A stretch of DNA of 64,000 nt, taken from assembly GCA_963930645.1 (NCBI GenBank), contig OZ005653.1, forward strand, positions 114,978,259 through 115,042,258. The letters run 5' to 3'. The notes below the pieces were generated by a model. It ran no database searches. It had not been told where the DNA came from and saw only the letters and a program-made list of their open reading frames with translations. Shown piece by piece: positions 1-10,760 of the stretch (position 1 is the first letter of the stretch; each line of letters begins with the position of its first letter). Source of the stretch: Salticus scenicus (Eukaryota; Arthropoda; Arachnida; Araneae; Salticidae). A program made the translations under genes and the position numbers.

Positions 1-827
1 TGTGTAGCATATATGTTTTGTTAGGGTTCCTGCTTTTCAATGCCTTAACATTAACTATTTTTCGTGCATTTTTGTATTGGTATTAGTTATTTTTCTTGTT
101 ATTTATTTTATTATTTTTTTATGGATATGTGTGTGTGTGTGTTTAATTTGTACTCTTTTTACGTGTAAAATTGCTGTGGTTTGTTGGTTTTCGGAAGGTT
201 GACGTCTGAAATAAAATAAATAAAAAATAAATAAAAATAAAATCTATATTTTTAATTTTTTAACATCACTGAGGACAATTTATGCTGGTAGTTAAAACTT
301 TGAAGAGAAAAACAATTCAGGTTTTAATGGGTTATGTGGAAAGATAATTTTTTCTGGACCGCGTGGCATATGTGTTACGACGAGCGCGAGGTAGTGTGAA
401 ATGTGCATTCTAAATCTGCCAGAGCGTCTCATAGATATAGTAATAAGACATAGATTGATCAGCGAGGCCGAAAAAGTGATGCCTTTTTTTTTCGGGAAAA
501 GACGGCCATTTTACTCTCTTGTGGATGTCTTTCCCCGACTGAATATACACGGGAATACACACAGATAATTTAGCAAATAAAATTTATGAATAATTTATGT
601 ACTGAAGATGAATGAAAAAACTCCAGATACTCATTTTTCTTTCTCTCTTTTCTTCTTCTTTTCTTTTTCTTTTCTTTTTCTTCCTTTTTTTTTTTTTTTT
701 TTTTTTTTTTGTATGGAATAACGACATTTAAAGAAATTTATCGTTTCTGTCTACTATTTCTGTCTGGTTAGAAGTTTTTATGGTCGAAAAAACTGTTGGA
801 CTTATCCTCATCTTTTGAGATATTAGA
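1..827. other. AT-rich stretch without recognised gene
   Basis: No coding signal seen. It holds a pyrimidine-rich tract ending in a (T)n run at about 640-711 and a GC-richer patch at about 357-540 (CGACGAGCGCGAGG, later TTTCGGGAAAAGACGGCC). The patch stands out against the AT background and may be the remains of a dispersed repeat, but I cannot name one. Confidence 0.5.
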
Positions 828-3030
828 GTTAACCCTTTAATTGCCAATCGCAATGCAGTCGGACACTTTTGTTACCAACTGTATAGAGTAGAAATTTATG
901 TTTACTCGGAAATGGTTATAAAGATATTAATAAAAGTTTGGGATAAGTGCTTTTTAGAGACCTAAAACAATTGGAACATCCTTAGCATCAAGAAAATTAG
1001 TGTTAACCCTTTAACTGCCAATCGTAACATTTAGTAGAAATTGAGTTTAATCAGAAATGGATATAACGATTTTGTTTAAAGTTTGGAGTTAAGTGTCCTT
1101 TTTTTTTTATTATTTTTTTTTTTTAAGAACTAAAACGTTTGGACATATCCTCATCTTCAGAAAAATTTGTGTTAACCCTTTAACGGCCTGTCGCAACATA
1201 TAATAGAAATTAGGTTTACTCGGAAATGGATATAACGATTTTTATAAAATTTTGGGATTAAGTGTTCTTTTGAGAGATAAAGCGAAGGGACATATACTCA
1301 ACTTCAGGAAAATTTGCGTTAACCCTTTAACGGACAGTCACAACATATAATAGAAATTAGGTTTACTCGGAAATGAATATAACAATTTTTATAAAAGTTT
1401 GAGATTAAGTGTTCTTTTGAGAGATAAAGCGAATGGACCTATCCTCATCTTCAGGAAAATTCGCGTTAACCCTTTAACGTCCAGTCGCAACATATAATAG
1501 AAATTAGTTTTACTCGGAAATGAATGTAATGGTTTTTATAAAAGTTTGGGGTTAAGTGTTCTTTAGAGAGCTAAAACGAATGGACATATCTTCATCTTCA
1601 GGAAAATTCGCGTTAACCCTTTAACGTCCAGTCGCAACATATAATAGAAATTAGTTTTACTCGTAAATGAATGTAATGGTTTTTATAAAAGTTTGGGGTT
1701 AAGTGTTCTTTAGAGAGCTAAAACGAATGGACATATCCTCATCTTCAGGAAAATTCGCATTAACCCTTTAACGGCCAGTCGAAATTTATAGCATTAAATG
1801 GGTTTACTCGGAAGTGAATGTGACGATTTTGATTAAATTTTAGGGTTAAGTGTTTTTTTTTTTTTTTTTTTTTTTCTGGGCACAAATCCTCTCAAGTATC
1901 CTCCTTACTACAAATGTTCGTGTTTCAGAACTTTCTACCACTGTAGCTCCTCAGATCAGAAGATATTTAACGGTTAAAATAATCATCGTTGCTCTCCAAA
2001 TCAAACTGATGAGTATAAAATTATCAAACAATGATAAAAATGGGGGAGGGGCGTATCAAGAAAACGGTGTGTGATTGGGCAAAATGGTGATCATATTCGG
2101 ATTCAGGAGGTCATTTTACATAAGAGTGGGCTGAAATGGTGTCAGATACAATTTTCATGCCGAGCAGTGTTATGCATACAAAGGAATGCATAAAAAAATT
2201 TCTGGTATTAAGATTAGTGAAATCCGTAATAACTTGGCATCTCTCTTTCTATATATATGTATATATATATAGGTAGATAGATAGATAAACAGATAGATAT
2301 TTGGTGCAAATTAGATTTTTTCTTCGATTCAGAAAAGTTCCTGCTCACTGTTAACCCTTTATCAACCGGTTAAGAAATACGGCCGAATTTGGGTTAACTC
2401 GGAAAGGGATGTAATGATTTTGAAGAAAGTCTTTGATTAAGTGTTTCTAGAGGTATAAAATCAATTAGGCATATCCTCATCCCCAGGGCAATTCGCGTCT
2501 ACTGTTTACCCTTTAATTACCGTTTGGGAAATATGGCAGAAATTGGGTTTTCTTGAAAATGGGTTTAACGATTTTGATGGAAGCTTGGAGTTAAGTGTTT
2601 TTTGGGGTAAAAAAACGATTAGTCTGATCCCCATCTTCATAAAAATCATGGTTTGCTGTTAGACCTTTATTTGTTGGTTACTTGGAATAATATGACAAAA
2701 ATTGCATATTAATGAGGAAAAATATGGCAAAAATCGGGTTTACTTGGAAATAAATATAATAATTTTGATGAATGTTTGGAGTAAAGAAGTGTTTGGGATG
2801 AAAAATTAATTAAACTTATCCTCATTTACAGGAAATCTTGCTTTAGCTGTTAACCCTTTATTTTCCTGTTGCAAAATATTGCAGAAATTGGGTTTACTCG
2901 GAAACACACATAATGAATTTCAAGAAAGTAAGAGTTAAATGATTTACGGATGAAGAATTGGTTTAACTTATCCTCTTTTTCAGGAAAATTTGCATGCGCT
3001 GTTAACGTATCATCCACCGGTTGAAAAACA
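828..3030 (+). repeat. Diverged tandem repeat, core period 147 bp
   Basis: A motif related to GTTAACCCTTTAACGGCCAG recurs at 828, 1002, 1171, 1318, 1465, 1612 and 1759, then in more diverged form at 2350, 2504, 2658, 2849 and 3001. Four consecutive intervals (1171 to 1759) are exactly 147 bp. The outer intervals are 152-191 bp and much less alike. Each unit also carries GGTTTACTCGGAAATG, AAGTTTGGGATTAAGTG and CATATCCTCATCTTCAGG. The array is interrupted at about 1845-2190 by an unrelated foldback arm, which explains the 591-bp gap between 1759 and 2350. The central units are the most similar, as expected if they were amplified last. No ORF runs through it. The best description is a small satellite or minisatellite locus. 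Confidence 0.9.
1845..2185 (+). repeat. Single arm of a foldback element inside the tandem array
   Basis: This stretch does not match the 147-bp unit. It matches the right arms of the foldback elements at 6550-7132 and 41681-42261: shared blocks include CTCCTCAGA, CAAATCAAA..TATA, GTGGGTGAT-type sequence followed by GGGCAAAATGG, CATATTCGGATT, CATTTTACATAAGA, and the outer end GAGCAGTGTTAT. A (T)n run sits at its inner end. Only one arm is present, so this is a truncated or rearranged insertion. Confidence 0.75.
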
Positions 3031-3395
3031 AGACTAAGTACTAAAGTCTAAGTACTTAACATGACAGTATAGGACAAAATTTCATATAAATGTATATAAT
3101 GTGAGTTATTTTTAACGCATGAATGTAAAATTTATATGAATTATTGATAATAGTAGTAATAAACTTGAAAAAAAAAAAAATGTGTGCATGTAGGAGCATT
3201 GCTTTCCTCCTGGGAAGGAAGTGCTCTTCCCCCGGGGCCTGTGTAAATTTTCAATGTGGATATTTTAGAAAGAACTCGTCAATATTTCTAAAACGAATGG
3301 TTGAACCATACATCTGTATTAATTTAAAACGAAGCTACCGATTTCTTTTATTTTTAATGTTATATATAATGTATATATAGTATAGACATATATAT
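3031..3395. other. Short AT-rich spacer
   Basis: Contains an A-run at 3169-3180 followed by a brief GC-richer patch (TCCTGGGAAGGAAGTGC) and a TATA-rich tail. The only ORF starts in AT-rich sequence and crosses the A-run, and I see no conserved motif in it. No feature supported. Confidence 0.4.
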
Positions 3396-3721
3396 TGTTA
3401 CGAAATTGTAAATAATTGTGTTTATTTTTGTATAAATTCTTTCAAAGAGGCTTAGTAAGTTGATAAAGTGCTAATTTTGTGCATTTCTAGTCGTTTTAGC
3501 GTTGAAATAGCCTAATTTTCCCTTAAAAACGCATTAAAAAGCCCCAGTAATGCAGGTAATGGATTTGGCGCCAAATTTGGCGACTTTTTCGCACCTTGGC
3601 GATTTTTTTGGCGACCTTGGCGAGAAAATCCTTATATGGGATATACCAAATATGGAAGCTGTAAGTTGATTGGTTGACCACTTTCTAGAGTTTTCTCGAA
3701 AAATCTGGTTCCATGGAACAG

Positions 3722-3730
3722 TATATAAGG
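3722..3730 (+). promoter_or_regulatory. LTR TATA box
   Basis: TATATAAGG lies 234 bp before the AATAAA signal in the solo LTR, consistent with the U3 core promoter of the former element. Confidence 0.6.
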
Positions 3731-3955
3731 AAGCGCTCTCTCGCCAAGGCAGTCAGTTCAGTACAGATCTCAGCCAGCTTCGCTAGTGCTTGCATTGCTC
3801 TTGAGCCTCTTTGAGAGAGACTTGCTTCAAGTGTTATTGCTATACAGTTTGTACTGTGGATTTGCTATTGACAGCTGTTGTTTAAGCTGTGGTTACTGCT
3901 TGAATTGAAGCTGATAATTGGGTTATAGACCTGTATTTCTCTGGAACTTTCTGTG

Positions 3956-3961
3956 AATAAA
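3956..3961 (+). promoter_or_regulatory. LTR polyadenylation signal
   Basis: AATAAA 66 bp before the 3' end of the solo LTR, where an R-region poly(A) signal is expected. Confidence 0.6.
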
Positions 3962-4036
3962 TTACTGAATTTTTGTAAGTTTGGCCTTTCATTCCCGGAC
4001 AACTCACGAACCCTCAAGTACGCAACAATATATATA

Positions 4037-4207
4037 CAGTCGAACCTCGTTAACGTGAATTACTTTTAACATGAACTGTTACCACAATCCCCGTCAAAAT
4101 GAAGATTACTTTAGTTATATGACGATCAGTTACTGATAGCATGAACTACTGATAAGATGAACAGATTTTTGATCCCCCTTGAGATTCACGTTAACAAGAT
4201 TCGACTG
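4037..4207. mobile_element. 171-bp Tigger/pogo-type MITE
   Basis: Starts CAGTCGAACCTCGTTAACG and ends with the imperfect inverse (CGTTAACAAGATTCGACTG), so the terminal inverted repeats are about 24 bp. It is flanked by TA on both sides (4035-4036 and 4208-4209), the target duplication of the Tc1/mariner/pogo superfamily. The CAGTNNAACCTCGTTA type of end is typical of pogo/Tigger elements (family knowledge). There is no coding capacity, so it is non-autonomous. It lies 9 bp beyond the LTR. Confidence 0.88.
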
Positions 4208-4209
4208 TA

Positions 4210-6540
4210 TATCTTTTCATGTCTGCACAAAAATGATTTTTTTCAGCATTTATTATTATACTACTTTAAGAAAAAAATCGTCTGCATTCATCATGGAAAA
4301 TATCTTTAATAAATTATAACTTAATAAATAATTTGTATTGAATAAATTTGTATAGGATTAAATAGAGAAGAAAGTCTTGTGGTAATACTAGTTATAATAT
4401 ATTAAAACAAGCGGGTTTTACCTCTGCCACTGCTAACTACATTTAAAAGAATTTTGAAAATTCGATATTACTTACTAATATAAAAACTTAAAAAATATTA
4501 AAATTTTTAAAAAAGTACTCCATTAAAAATCAAAACAGTATTTAAACCATAATAATAACGAAGCAACTGATTATAAAGAATCATATTTTTCATAAATTAG
4601 TTAAATTTAACTTACTTATGAAAACTTATTCCACTTCCTTTCATAAATTTATTTCTACAATTAAAAGCCGCGCAGTACTTTGGCATTTTCAATATATATC
4701 AACCATGTCTTATTACTATATCTATGATATCAACATTCTATTCCATTGTTGTTTTCGAGTTTTATACTCTCTCATCATGGCTGATGCTAAAAACTTTTTC
4801 GGCATCAAAAATCTTTGCACGTTAACATGGGGATGATAGATCTATGTATATTACTATATCTATGGAGCGTCTAGTAAAATGCATCAATCGAAATGATTAT
4901 TATGTATGTAGAAAAATATATGACGTAACTAGTTTAGAATATAAGCCGTTTTCTGTATATCTAAAATTATAGGTGACATTACATATAGGATTGCACTCGT
5001 ATGTATTTACGGAGTGTTGTTTGTTGTTTTACTGTTTCTTTTTCTTTTATTTTCTTTTTATTTATTTATTTTTTTAAATATTTGTTATCATATATTTTTC
5101 AGTTTCAAGGGAAAAGTTGTTAAATTTATTATAAAATTCAAATTAAATTCAAATTCTTACATTATTCATTATTATTTTTTTAAACAAACAAATACATTTT
5201 ATTTTAATTAATAGCTTTAAAAATGTTCGATAACTTAACATTTTACAAAAGTAGCTAAAGTTTAATAATGTGCAATAATGCTGAAAATCCCCAACATATT
5301 TTCCATTATAACTTATATTTTAAACAAGATAAATGTTTTTTTACTTATTTTAGTATCATTTACGCACGATTTTTATAAGGCATTATTTTTAAAGTTGACG
5401 TTCTAATTTCGCTGTTGAATATTAAAATATGAAATATTAAAATAGTAAGAAATATTTGCACCAAAAAAGTAATAATTGATTTACACACTTTCCGTCCTCC
5501 CACGATATTAATAAAATCTAATATTGTGTCCCAATTCCTACATTAAATTTAAGCTTAAATGAACTTTTCCTGGTTGAACGTAGTTATTGGTTAAAATAAA
5601 TAAATAAATAATATATTTTTATATGTAAAGGGATGAAATCAAACATTTTATTCGAAAAATCAAAAAAAGATTTTTAAATTTTTTAATATGTTTATACTTT
5701 AACTAGTTTCGAAATTTGAGATTAGTACTATGAATGTATACTTAAATTTAGTTTTATGTAAGAGTTAAATTTAAAAACATTTCAAATTCATAAACATTTA
5801 TTATTCGTTTTCAGAACACAAAACACTTAAAAATATATACTTTCAAAACAGGAAATTTGTATGAGGACTATATCTAAAAGTTAAATTATATGACTGTCAT
5901 ATTGCATATTCTCTTACATTTTTAAATGTGTAATCATTTTTAATATGTTAAGAAGTAAACTATACACTATTAAGTGACAATTTTAATACTTTTTATATAA
6001 AAACTAATAATTACCAAATCATTTAAAAAGTTATAATTTATTTTATGTAACTAACCTTGATAATAACCCCCTAATATGTATCCAAAATGTCATTGTACCA
6101 AAACAATTAATTACGTGCGTTTCGACTAACCGCATCATTAGTCTTGTTCAAGTGTTGCTTAGTCGTATCACAAACACTGACTGATCAGTCATTAGTTTAA
6201 AGTAGCGACTGATAAAGTAAACAAAGGAATAAATCAGTGTCAGGAGAATATAACAGTTAACAATTCATAATACATTATCTGATATAATCCAACATCCATC
6301 ATTATATGAATTAGAAATGAATTTTAAAATATATATTGCAAATTCTGTTTTTTGTATGGGAATAATAATAACAATAATTATTTTTTTATAAAAATCTAAA
6401 ATTATTATCGATACGCATGGCATAACAGAGAAAAACTTTCCTTCTCAAATGCCATAATAAATACAAAAATAGGTTCAAAGATATTGATGAACCATATATT
6501 TCAGCTTTGTTGATGTACTAATTTTGTAATTACATTGTTC
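4210..6540. other. AT-rich intergenic stretch
   Basis: No gene, RNA or mobile element recognised. ORFs here are short, very rich in Phe, Ile, Tyr and Lys, and look random. A slightly GC-richer patch at about 6110-6240 (ACTAACCGCATCATTAG, CACTGACTGATCAG) has no match elsewhere in the window. Confidence 0.5.
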
Positions 6541-6549
6541 AGCAAAAGA

Positions 6550-7132
6550 AATTTTTTTCGAGCCCTGCTACCATTCGTGCTGGTTCTTATGTAAAGTGAC
6601 CTCTTCAATCTGAATATGTCCCTCATTTTGCCCAATCACCCACCGTTTTCTCGGGATGCCACACGTCCCTGAATTTCTATTAGTGTTCGGTAATTTTATG
6701 GCTGTAAATTTGATTTGGAGAAGGGAAAATAATTATTTTAACACTTAAAAATAAATAACAACAAAAAATAATGTAAAATAAATAATAATAATAATAATAA
6801 TAATTCATTAGTAAAGTGTAATAAATGTAATATATACTTTCAGTGACAAATCCCCTCTAAATTTTACCCTTGCTGCAAATGTTCATGTTTTAGAATTTTC
6901 CAACTCTATAGCTCCTCAGAAGATATTTAATAGTTAAAATATTCCCCACATACAAATCAAATTTATAGCCAGGAAATTACCAAAAAATGTTAAATATAGG
7001 GGAGCGTCCCTAAAAAGCGGTGGGTGATAGAGCAAAATGGACGTCATATTCGGATTAAAGAGATAATTTTACATAAGAATTTACAGAAATGGGGTTGGGA
7101 CCGATTCTCATGCAGAGCAGTGTTATTTACGA
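6550..7132. mobile_element. Foldback (long inverted repeat) element, copy 1
   Basis: The left arm (about 6555-6715) and right arm (about 6920-7132) are diverged inverse copies: TTCTTATGTAAAGTGACC, CCCAATCACCCACCG and GGTAATTTTATGGC on the left are matched, inverted, by GGTGGGTGAT, CATATTCGG and TTTTACATAAGAA on the right. The centre is AT-rich with an (AAT)n run at about 6782-6803. The right end reads GAGCAGTGTTA. The same arms form the element at 41681-42261 and a single arm lies at 1845-2185. No coding capacity; a MITE or foldback DNA transposon of unknown superfamily. Confidence 0.8.
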
Positions 7133-7134
7133 GC

Positions 7135-7603
7135 TTACATAAAAGACACTTTAATTTTCTGTTGCTAGAATTTTACATTTATTAATTTAAAACATTTTCA
7201 ATAGAACAAAGCAAATCATAAAATTTCGTCTATAAAAAGCAAAAGATTGCGTTTTAGACTTTCTGCTTAATTTTAATCATTAACTATATTCCTGAATATT
7301 CTATTATGCTTAAAAGCCTTCCTTTAACTTTTATCGTTATATTTTAACGCAAAAGGATGTTTACACAGGCTATTTCATGTTGTCTGCAGCTGAAATTGCC
7401 TATTTAACACCATTCGTTTGATAAAACGTTGATATATTGAACAGAGTAGTTAGATTATTTTTCTGTATATATATTATAATAAAAACTGCTTGTTTTTCAA
7501 ATAATGAACTCCAGTTAATTAAATTAAAATTAACAACCAATAAAGAAAGCTTTGAGTATCGCAATTCAATGTGATTCCTACGTAAAAAGCGATAGTGTAT
7601 ATT

Positions 7604-7637
<34 letters not shown>

Positions 7638-8165
7638 TAGTATTGTTATATTTAGACATCACTTAGTGTAGGCTAGTCTAAGAGTACACATCTGATAAGA
7701 ATACGCAATCCCAACAGTCATGATGTTGTTTGCGATATGCGTCTAAATTCAGTGTAATTTTGAAGTGAAAGCTAGTGGGACGCGCCGTGCGAAAAAATAT
7801 GTAATAGTCTGCAAAAACACAAGAATTACGTAAGGTTAAATACTTTTACTTATTTTCTTAAATATTTGTAGCACTTTGTAAATATTATTGTGATAAAACT
7901 ACAAATGTTTAAAAAGAAATTTTATGCGGTTCGATCTGTAAGGAATTAACCTAAGCAGCACGGTGAGAGCGATTCAGGTCAATCATAATAGATGGTATTG
8001 CACTTGGTTTGATTAGATAATCGTTAATGTGTTCAAGAGTACTTACTCACTTGTCTATGTTACAAAGTACGCAAGTGCTCTTACACGCTATTTTTTATAA
8101 TAGTTTTTACATGTATCGTAATAATTTTTTTTTTTGTTTTGTTTTAACAGTTTTTTGTTTTATTC
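7135..8165. other. AT-rich spacer with (AT)n
   Basis: An (AT)n tract at about 7605-7634. The stretch from 7650 to 8000 is a little GC-richer (ACGCGCCGTGCG near 7780) but carries no recognised motif. The sequence just before the integrase fragment (TTTTATTCTAG at about 8158-8168) resembles a splice acceptor, though this is probably fortuitous. Confidence 0.45.
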
Positions 8166-8169
8166 TAGT

Positions 8170-8665
8170 GAAGCAATGGTTGTCAAGGTATGGCACACCA
8201 ATACATTTTTATACCGATCAAGGCACAAACTTCACCTCTGCGCTATTCAAAGGACTATGTCACCTACTCTGCATAGACAAAACCCAGACAACACCCCTAC
8301 GTCAATAGTCGGACAGTGTGGTCGAGATATTTAACTGCATCGTCCTGAATAACATCTCTTTTCTTGTATCAAGGAACTAGCAACACTGGGACTTGAAGTT
8401 GTCATTGTTCCTGCTGGCTTATCGAAGTGCTGTCCAGGAAACCACCGCCTATACTCCAGCTCAGATGATGTTTGGACGCGAACTTCGTCTCCCATGTGAT
8501 CTCCTGTTTGGTTGTCCACCAGATGCGCCTTCATCGCCCGAGGAAAACATCCAAGATCTCAAGGCATGATTTGAAGACTTACACATCTTTGCTCGGGAGC
8601 GGATTCACATGGCAACGGAGAAGGTAAAGGCAAGATAAGATTTAAAAGCGAATTTATTCTGAAAA
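8170..8665 (+). pseudogene. Ty3/gypsy integrase fragment, decayed
   Basis: The first part encodes a stretch with WLSRYGTPIHFYTDQGTNF, the integrase catalytic-core region (RVE fold) with the Asp of the DQGT block. After a frameshift at about 8300 (where the glycine-rich block before the catalytic Glu region should be) the downstream frame reads WDLKLSLFLLAYRSAV, then YTPAQMMFGRELRLPCDLL, typical of the end of the Ty3 integrase core and the start of its C-terminal region. Further in-frame stops follow near 8384, 8567 and 8636. The zinc-finger domain, the first catalytic Asp region, reverse transcriptase and protease are missing, and no LTR flanks the fragment. It is therefore a truncated remnant of a retrotransposon pol gene, about 165 codons long. 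No relation to the solo LTR at 3.4 kb can be shown. Confidence 0.9.
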
Positions 8666-8814
8666 GTGTAAAACTGGACTACAAAAGACGAAATACTGCA
8701 ATTTGTAAAAATAGCTAAATAATTCAAATTTTGATTAATTTTAGGAAACTTTACGGCATGTGCGCGATCTAAAAACTATAAAATAACATTGTTTATATAT
8801 ATTACATGTAATTT

Positions 8815-9310
8815 TAAGGTCAAACATTTTGACCTTTGACCTTCAATATCTCAAAAAGTACATATTTAATTTTCATTTAAAAAATATGTTATTTTTACTT
8901 CTATTTTTTATATTATAGTGAATTGGGAAGATCATGGGATGTTGAGTTATAAACTAAAATGCAACCCTCTATCACTATTTTCATACTAACATAACGTAAA
9001 TTTTACCCATATTTTTTTGACGAATTAACTTAGACATATAAGATTTGTATCATTAGAAAGCATGTAATACAGGCTTTTAAATGATATTTCACATGTATAT
9101 ATATTTAAAAAATAAAAATACTTTTAAGGTCAAACACTTTGATCTTTGATCCTCAAAAAGTACAAATTTAATTTTCTTTTAAAAAGTGGCATTCTTACAT
9201 TTATTATCTATAATTATTGTAATTTTCAAAATGGGATGGCTATGGGATACTGAATTATAAATTAAAATGCGATTTCACCAGTATTTCCATACTAACATAA
9301 AGCACGTTTT
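8815..9310 (+). repeat. About 305-bp repeat unit, two forward copies
   Basis: The block beginning AAGGTCAAACATTTTGACC at about 8817 recurs at about 9126 (AAGGTCAAACACTTTGATC). In both it is followed by CTCAAAAAGTACA, a Phe-rich spacer, GGGATG/GGGATAC, AAATTAAAATGC-type sequence and ATACTAACATAA. Spacing is about 305 bp. Between the units lies GTATCATTAGAAAGCATGTA, also found inverted downstream. Not coding. Part of a larger mirror arrangement with 9320-10760. Confidence 0.8.
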
Positions 9311-9673
9311 ACAAAAAAAAAAAAAAAAAAAATCCGATAATAAACTTAAATAATAAACGTAAGAATGACATATATTTTTTAAATGGAAATTAAATGTGTA
9401 TTTTTTTAGATATTGAAAGCAAAAAGTCAAAATGTTTGAGCCTAAAATGAAAAATGAAAAAAAAATATATATATAAACATATATCATTTAAAATCTGTAT
9501 TATATGATTTCCAATGTTACCAATTTTATATCTGTAAGTTAAGTAGACAACAAAATACTATGTGTAAAACGTACGTTTTATTAATGTGGAAATACTGATG
9601 GAAGGGTGCATTTTAATTCATAATTCAGCATTCCATGGCCGTTCCATGTTGAAATTTTCAAAACTTATAGATA

Positions 9674-10539
9674 CAGGGTGGTCCGAAAAACATGATAGAA
9701 AGTAAGCGATCGTTTTCTAAAAAATAAAATATGCAAGAACATGAAACCTATGTTATTGAATAAAGATATGAATGACATTTAATATACAAGGTGCTCGAAA
9801 TGTCTACCGTCCCCGACTATAGTGTTATAAAGCCAGTTCCGAAACTCTGTCATAAAGCGCTGGAGTGTGTCGGAATCAAGTGCATCAATCTCAATTCTGA
9901 TGGTCGATTTCAGGCCCTCAAGTGAATCAGGGGGATTCCTATAGATTCTGTCCTTGGTGTAAACCCATAAGAAGAAGTCGCACGGATTTAGATCCAGACT
10001 GTATGGGGACCCCTCTATCCCGTGCCTCGTGAATTTTTCTGCATCCAATGCAATCAAACGCTCACTAAACATCGTTTTAAGCCACAGGAACACATCAGCA
10101 GTTCTATGGAGACGAGCCCCATTTTGCATGAACCAGTACTGGCGCGTCATGTTGAGACAGCCCGCTTCAGGGCCAAAATGACACTCTAGAAACTCTCGAT
10201 ACTTCACTCCCGTGACCATACCGTCAATGAATATCGGACCACTCATCCGCTTCAACGATATGGCACACCACACCGTGACCCTTTTTGGATACAGTCGTGA
10301 GATGACACTGAGATGGATTTTCCGTACCTCAATGGTGCCTCAAAAAATATTCTTACGATAAATAATCGTTCTTCTAAGGTCAGTGATTCCACATTGGTTA
10401 TTCATTATTTCCGGTAATCAAGCATTCACCTTAAATGTCAATATATGTACTATTACAATATGGAAGAATTATACTTATATCAATACATTTGAAATCAGGA
10501 ACTTAAAATACTTTCTATCATGTTTTTCGGATCACCCTG
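9674..10539 (-). mobile_element. Mariner-like transposon, internally deleted, 866 bp
   Basis: Ends start CAGGGTGGTCCGAAAAAC on the left and, inverted, CAGGGTGATCCGAAAAAC on the right. The terminal inverted repeats are about 31 bp with one mismatch and are flanked by TA (9672-9673 and 10540-10541). It contains the C-terminal part of a transposase on the minus strand. Full mariner-type elements of this kind are usually longer than 1.2 kb, so the N-terminal (DNA-binding) half has been lost by internal deletion. The intact, near-identical ends point to relatively recent activity of its family in trans. Confidence 0.93.
9779..10350 (-). pseudogene. Mariner-like transposase, C-terminal part with second catalytic Asp changed
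   Basis: The open frame is continuous from about 10350 to a stop at 9779; the first Met is at 10273 (164 codons), but homology-like sequence (YPKRVTVWCAIS) begins upstream of it. Visible family signatures: VTVWCAIS, a GPIFIDG..VT.VKYREFL block, WFMQNGARLHR, the SPYSLDLNPCDFFLW block that carries the third catalytic acidic residue, and a closing tail ending DGRHFEHLVY. In the family the second block reads MQDGA; here residue 51 is Asn (codon at 10121-10123), which removes the second metal-binding Asp. The usual YSPDLNP is also SLDLNP. The first Asp and the helix-turn-helix region are deleted. The protein cannot be an active transposase. It could only be a remnant or, less likely, a dominant-negative product. 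Confidence 0.9.
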
Positions 10540-10760
10540 TAATAAACGAAAAAATATCATATAATTTGTTAAAGAAAATTAATTATGTAATTTTTGAGTT
10601 AGACCAAAAGACAAAAAGACAAAATGTTTGACCTTAAAATGGAAATTAAAAAATATGTATATACATGTGATATATCATTTGAAAGCCTGTATTATAATCT
10701 TTCTAATTATACCAATCTTATATCTGTAAGTTAAATACGGGTGCATTTGTAGTAGAAGAA

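Larger units (their letters stand above)
3396..4027 (+). mobile_element. Solo LTR, Ty3/gypsy-like
   Basis: A 632-bp unit that starts TGTTACGAAATTG and ends TACGCAACA, with the canonical TG...CA ends. It is flanked by ATAT on both sides (3392-3395 and 4028-4031), a plausible 4-bp target duplication, although the flank is TATA-rich and this could be chance. Inside are a TATA box (TATATAAGG at 3722) followed by a promoter-like GC-richer block and a polyadenylation signal AATAAA at 3956-3961, in the right order for U3-R-U5. No internal retrotransposon sequence flanks it on either side, so it appears to be a solo LTR left by LTR-LTR recombination. The end sequences resemble spider Ty3/gypsy LTRs as I remember them; family naming needs a library search. 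Confidence 0.85.
9320..10760 (-). repeat. Inverted copies of the same repeat unit, split by a transposon
   Basis: Inverse matches to the 8815-9310 units occur at about 9385-9660 and, beyond the mariner-like insertion, at 10540-10760 (for example TGTTTGACCTTAAAATGG at 10625). Together with the forward copies this makes a roughly symmetric tandem/inverted array centred near 9310, where an A-run lies. The uninterrupted unit is regained by removing 9674-10539 with one TA, which dates the transposon after the repeat array. Confidence 0.75.

Noticed and set aside
828..1905. Regular repeats considered as a CRISPR-like array
   Set aside because: The whole 147-bp unit is repeated with no unique spacers, and the context is eukaryotic.
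1850..2074. ORF beginning with a run of Phe
   Set aside because: Translated T-run leading into a foldback arm.
8158..8308. Spliced exon for the integrase-like frame
   Set aside because: A TTTTATTCTAG precedes it, but the homology is to a retrotransposon core that is not normally spliced there, and the frame breaks soon after.
3396..8665. One retrotransposon joining the LTR at 3.4 kb to the integrase fragment at 8.2 kb
   Set aside because: No pol or gag sequence connects them, unrelated elements lie between, and no second LTR is seen. Treated as separate.
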